Shown: positions 43,337-43,500 of the stretch, in pieces
Layout: every line of letters starts with the position of its first letter
How positions within the stretch are numbered: the first letter of the stretch is position 1
Source: UBA12202 sp049595035
Lineage (GTDB): Bacteria > Pseudomonadota > Alphaproteobacteria > Puniceispirillales > UBA1172
Reading direction: 5' to 3'
Length of the DNA stretch: 43,500 nucleotides
NCBI GenBank assembly: GCA_049595035.1
Contig: JBMYKD010000016.1
Coordinates: 1-43,500, forward strand
Program-made: the position numbers and the translations under genes
Notes under the pieces: model-generated
Databases searched by the model: none
Told to the model about the DNA's origin: nothing
The model's input: the letters and a program-made list of their open reading frames with translations, nothing else

Positions 43337-43365
43337 TTGCCATATGTGGAAAAACCTTTTATGTA
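43337..43365 (+). promoter_or_regulatory. Likely promoter of the tRNA-Arg gene
   Basis: TTGCCA (5 of 6 to -35) and TATGTA (3 of 6 to -10) are 17 bp apart; the predicted start lies about 3 bp before the tRNA. The -35 matches that of the tRNA-Thr gene. Confidence 0.45.
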
Positions 43366-43374
43366 AAGCCTCAC

Positions 43375-43451
43375 GCGCCCGTAGCTCAGCTGGATAGAGC
43401 ATTTGACTACGAATCAAAAGGTCGGGAGTTCGAATCTTCCCGGGCGCGCCA
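43375..43451 (+). tRNA. tRNA-Arg (anticodon ACG)
   Basis: A full 77-nt cloverleaf: acceptor GCGCCCG/CGGGCGC, D arm GCTC/GAGC, anticodon stem TTTGA/TCAAA with loop CTACGAA, T stem GGGAG/CTTCC (one G-T pair) with loop TTCGAAT, discriminator G and encoded CCA. The A34 of ACG is normally changed to inosine by TadA, so it reads CGU, CGC and CGA. Confidence 0.97.
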
Positions 43452-43500
43452 TTTACAAAGTATCAAGGTCCGAGTTTCGAGGCTCAAGTGACTGTTTCCA

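Noticed and set aside
43226..43417. Minus-strand frame running into the tRNA-Arg gene
   Set aside because: It overlaps more than half of a perfect tRNA and has no ribosome binding site or motif.

Overview
The window looks like an ordinary stretch of an alphaproteobacterial chromosome, free-living and Gram-negative (KDO and lipid A genes, periplasmic binding protein, membrane-anchored cytochrome c). The lineage call rests on gene order and family traits: hemC-hemD-mitofilin-hemY as one block, a HemY with a C-terminal zinc ribbon, cytochrome c/kdsB/pheA side by side, and rpmH-rnpA-yidD-yidC-engB-argB running into dapD and dapE. A marine SAR116-type organism is my best guess, but this is an inference from general appearance and was not checked by any search. 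I see no insertion sequence, prophage, integrase or CRISPR array.

Left end (1-8.6 kb): the tail of a choline dehydrogenase-like oxidoreductase, then, on the minus strand and read from 7671 down to 714, a seven-gene set: ABC ATPase, binding protein, two permeases, a zinc deacylase of the AstE/AspA type, a PLP aminotransferase and a ChrA-type transporter. This looks like uptake of a polar amino acid or an N-acyl derivative followed by deacylation and transamination. An intercistronic stem-loop lies after the binding-protein gene. Upstream of the set is an FKBP isomerase fused to a rhodanese domain.

Small regulatory patch (8.6-10 kb): a tRNA-Thr(CGU), then two small XRE-type regulators on the plus strand, each preceded by a related palindrome (TGTGCG-N5-CGCA core). 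The second regulator has a complete helix-turn-helix, but an ACG stands where the initiator ATG belongs. This is the least ordinary part of the window.

Core blocks (10-26.9 kb): hemC, hemD, alpha-mitofilin and hemY (minus) diverge from tsaD, gpsA and an EVE-domain gene (plus). A lipid A or polyprenyl-sugar modification group (ArnT-like transferase, GT2 enzyme, LAB_N membrane protein; minus) diverges from a MATE exporter and a leucyl aminopeptidase. Then come hisN and a GhrA-like reductase (minus), a membrane cytochrome c (minus), and kdsB and pheA (plus).

Information-processing block (26.9-33.4 kb): the small SRP RNA, dnaX, ybaB and recR, then rmuC (minus), def, fmt and truA.

Long minus-strand block (33.4-41.2 kb): from a good promoter at about 41.13 kb, rpmH, rnpA, yidD, yidC, engB, argB, a HAD phosphatase, dapD, dapE and a small membrane protein. 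It combines ribosome and tRNA maturation, membrane insertion, and arginine and lysine/peptidoglycan synthesis. The right end holds an orphan histidine kinase, a xanthine phosphoribosyltransferase-type gene and a tRNA-Arg(ACG) with its own promoter.
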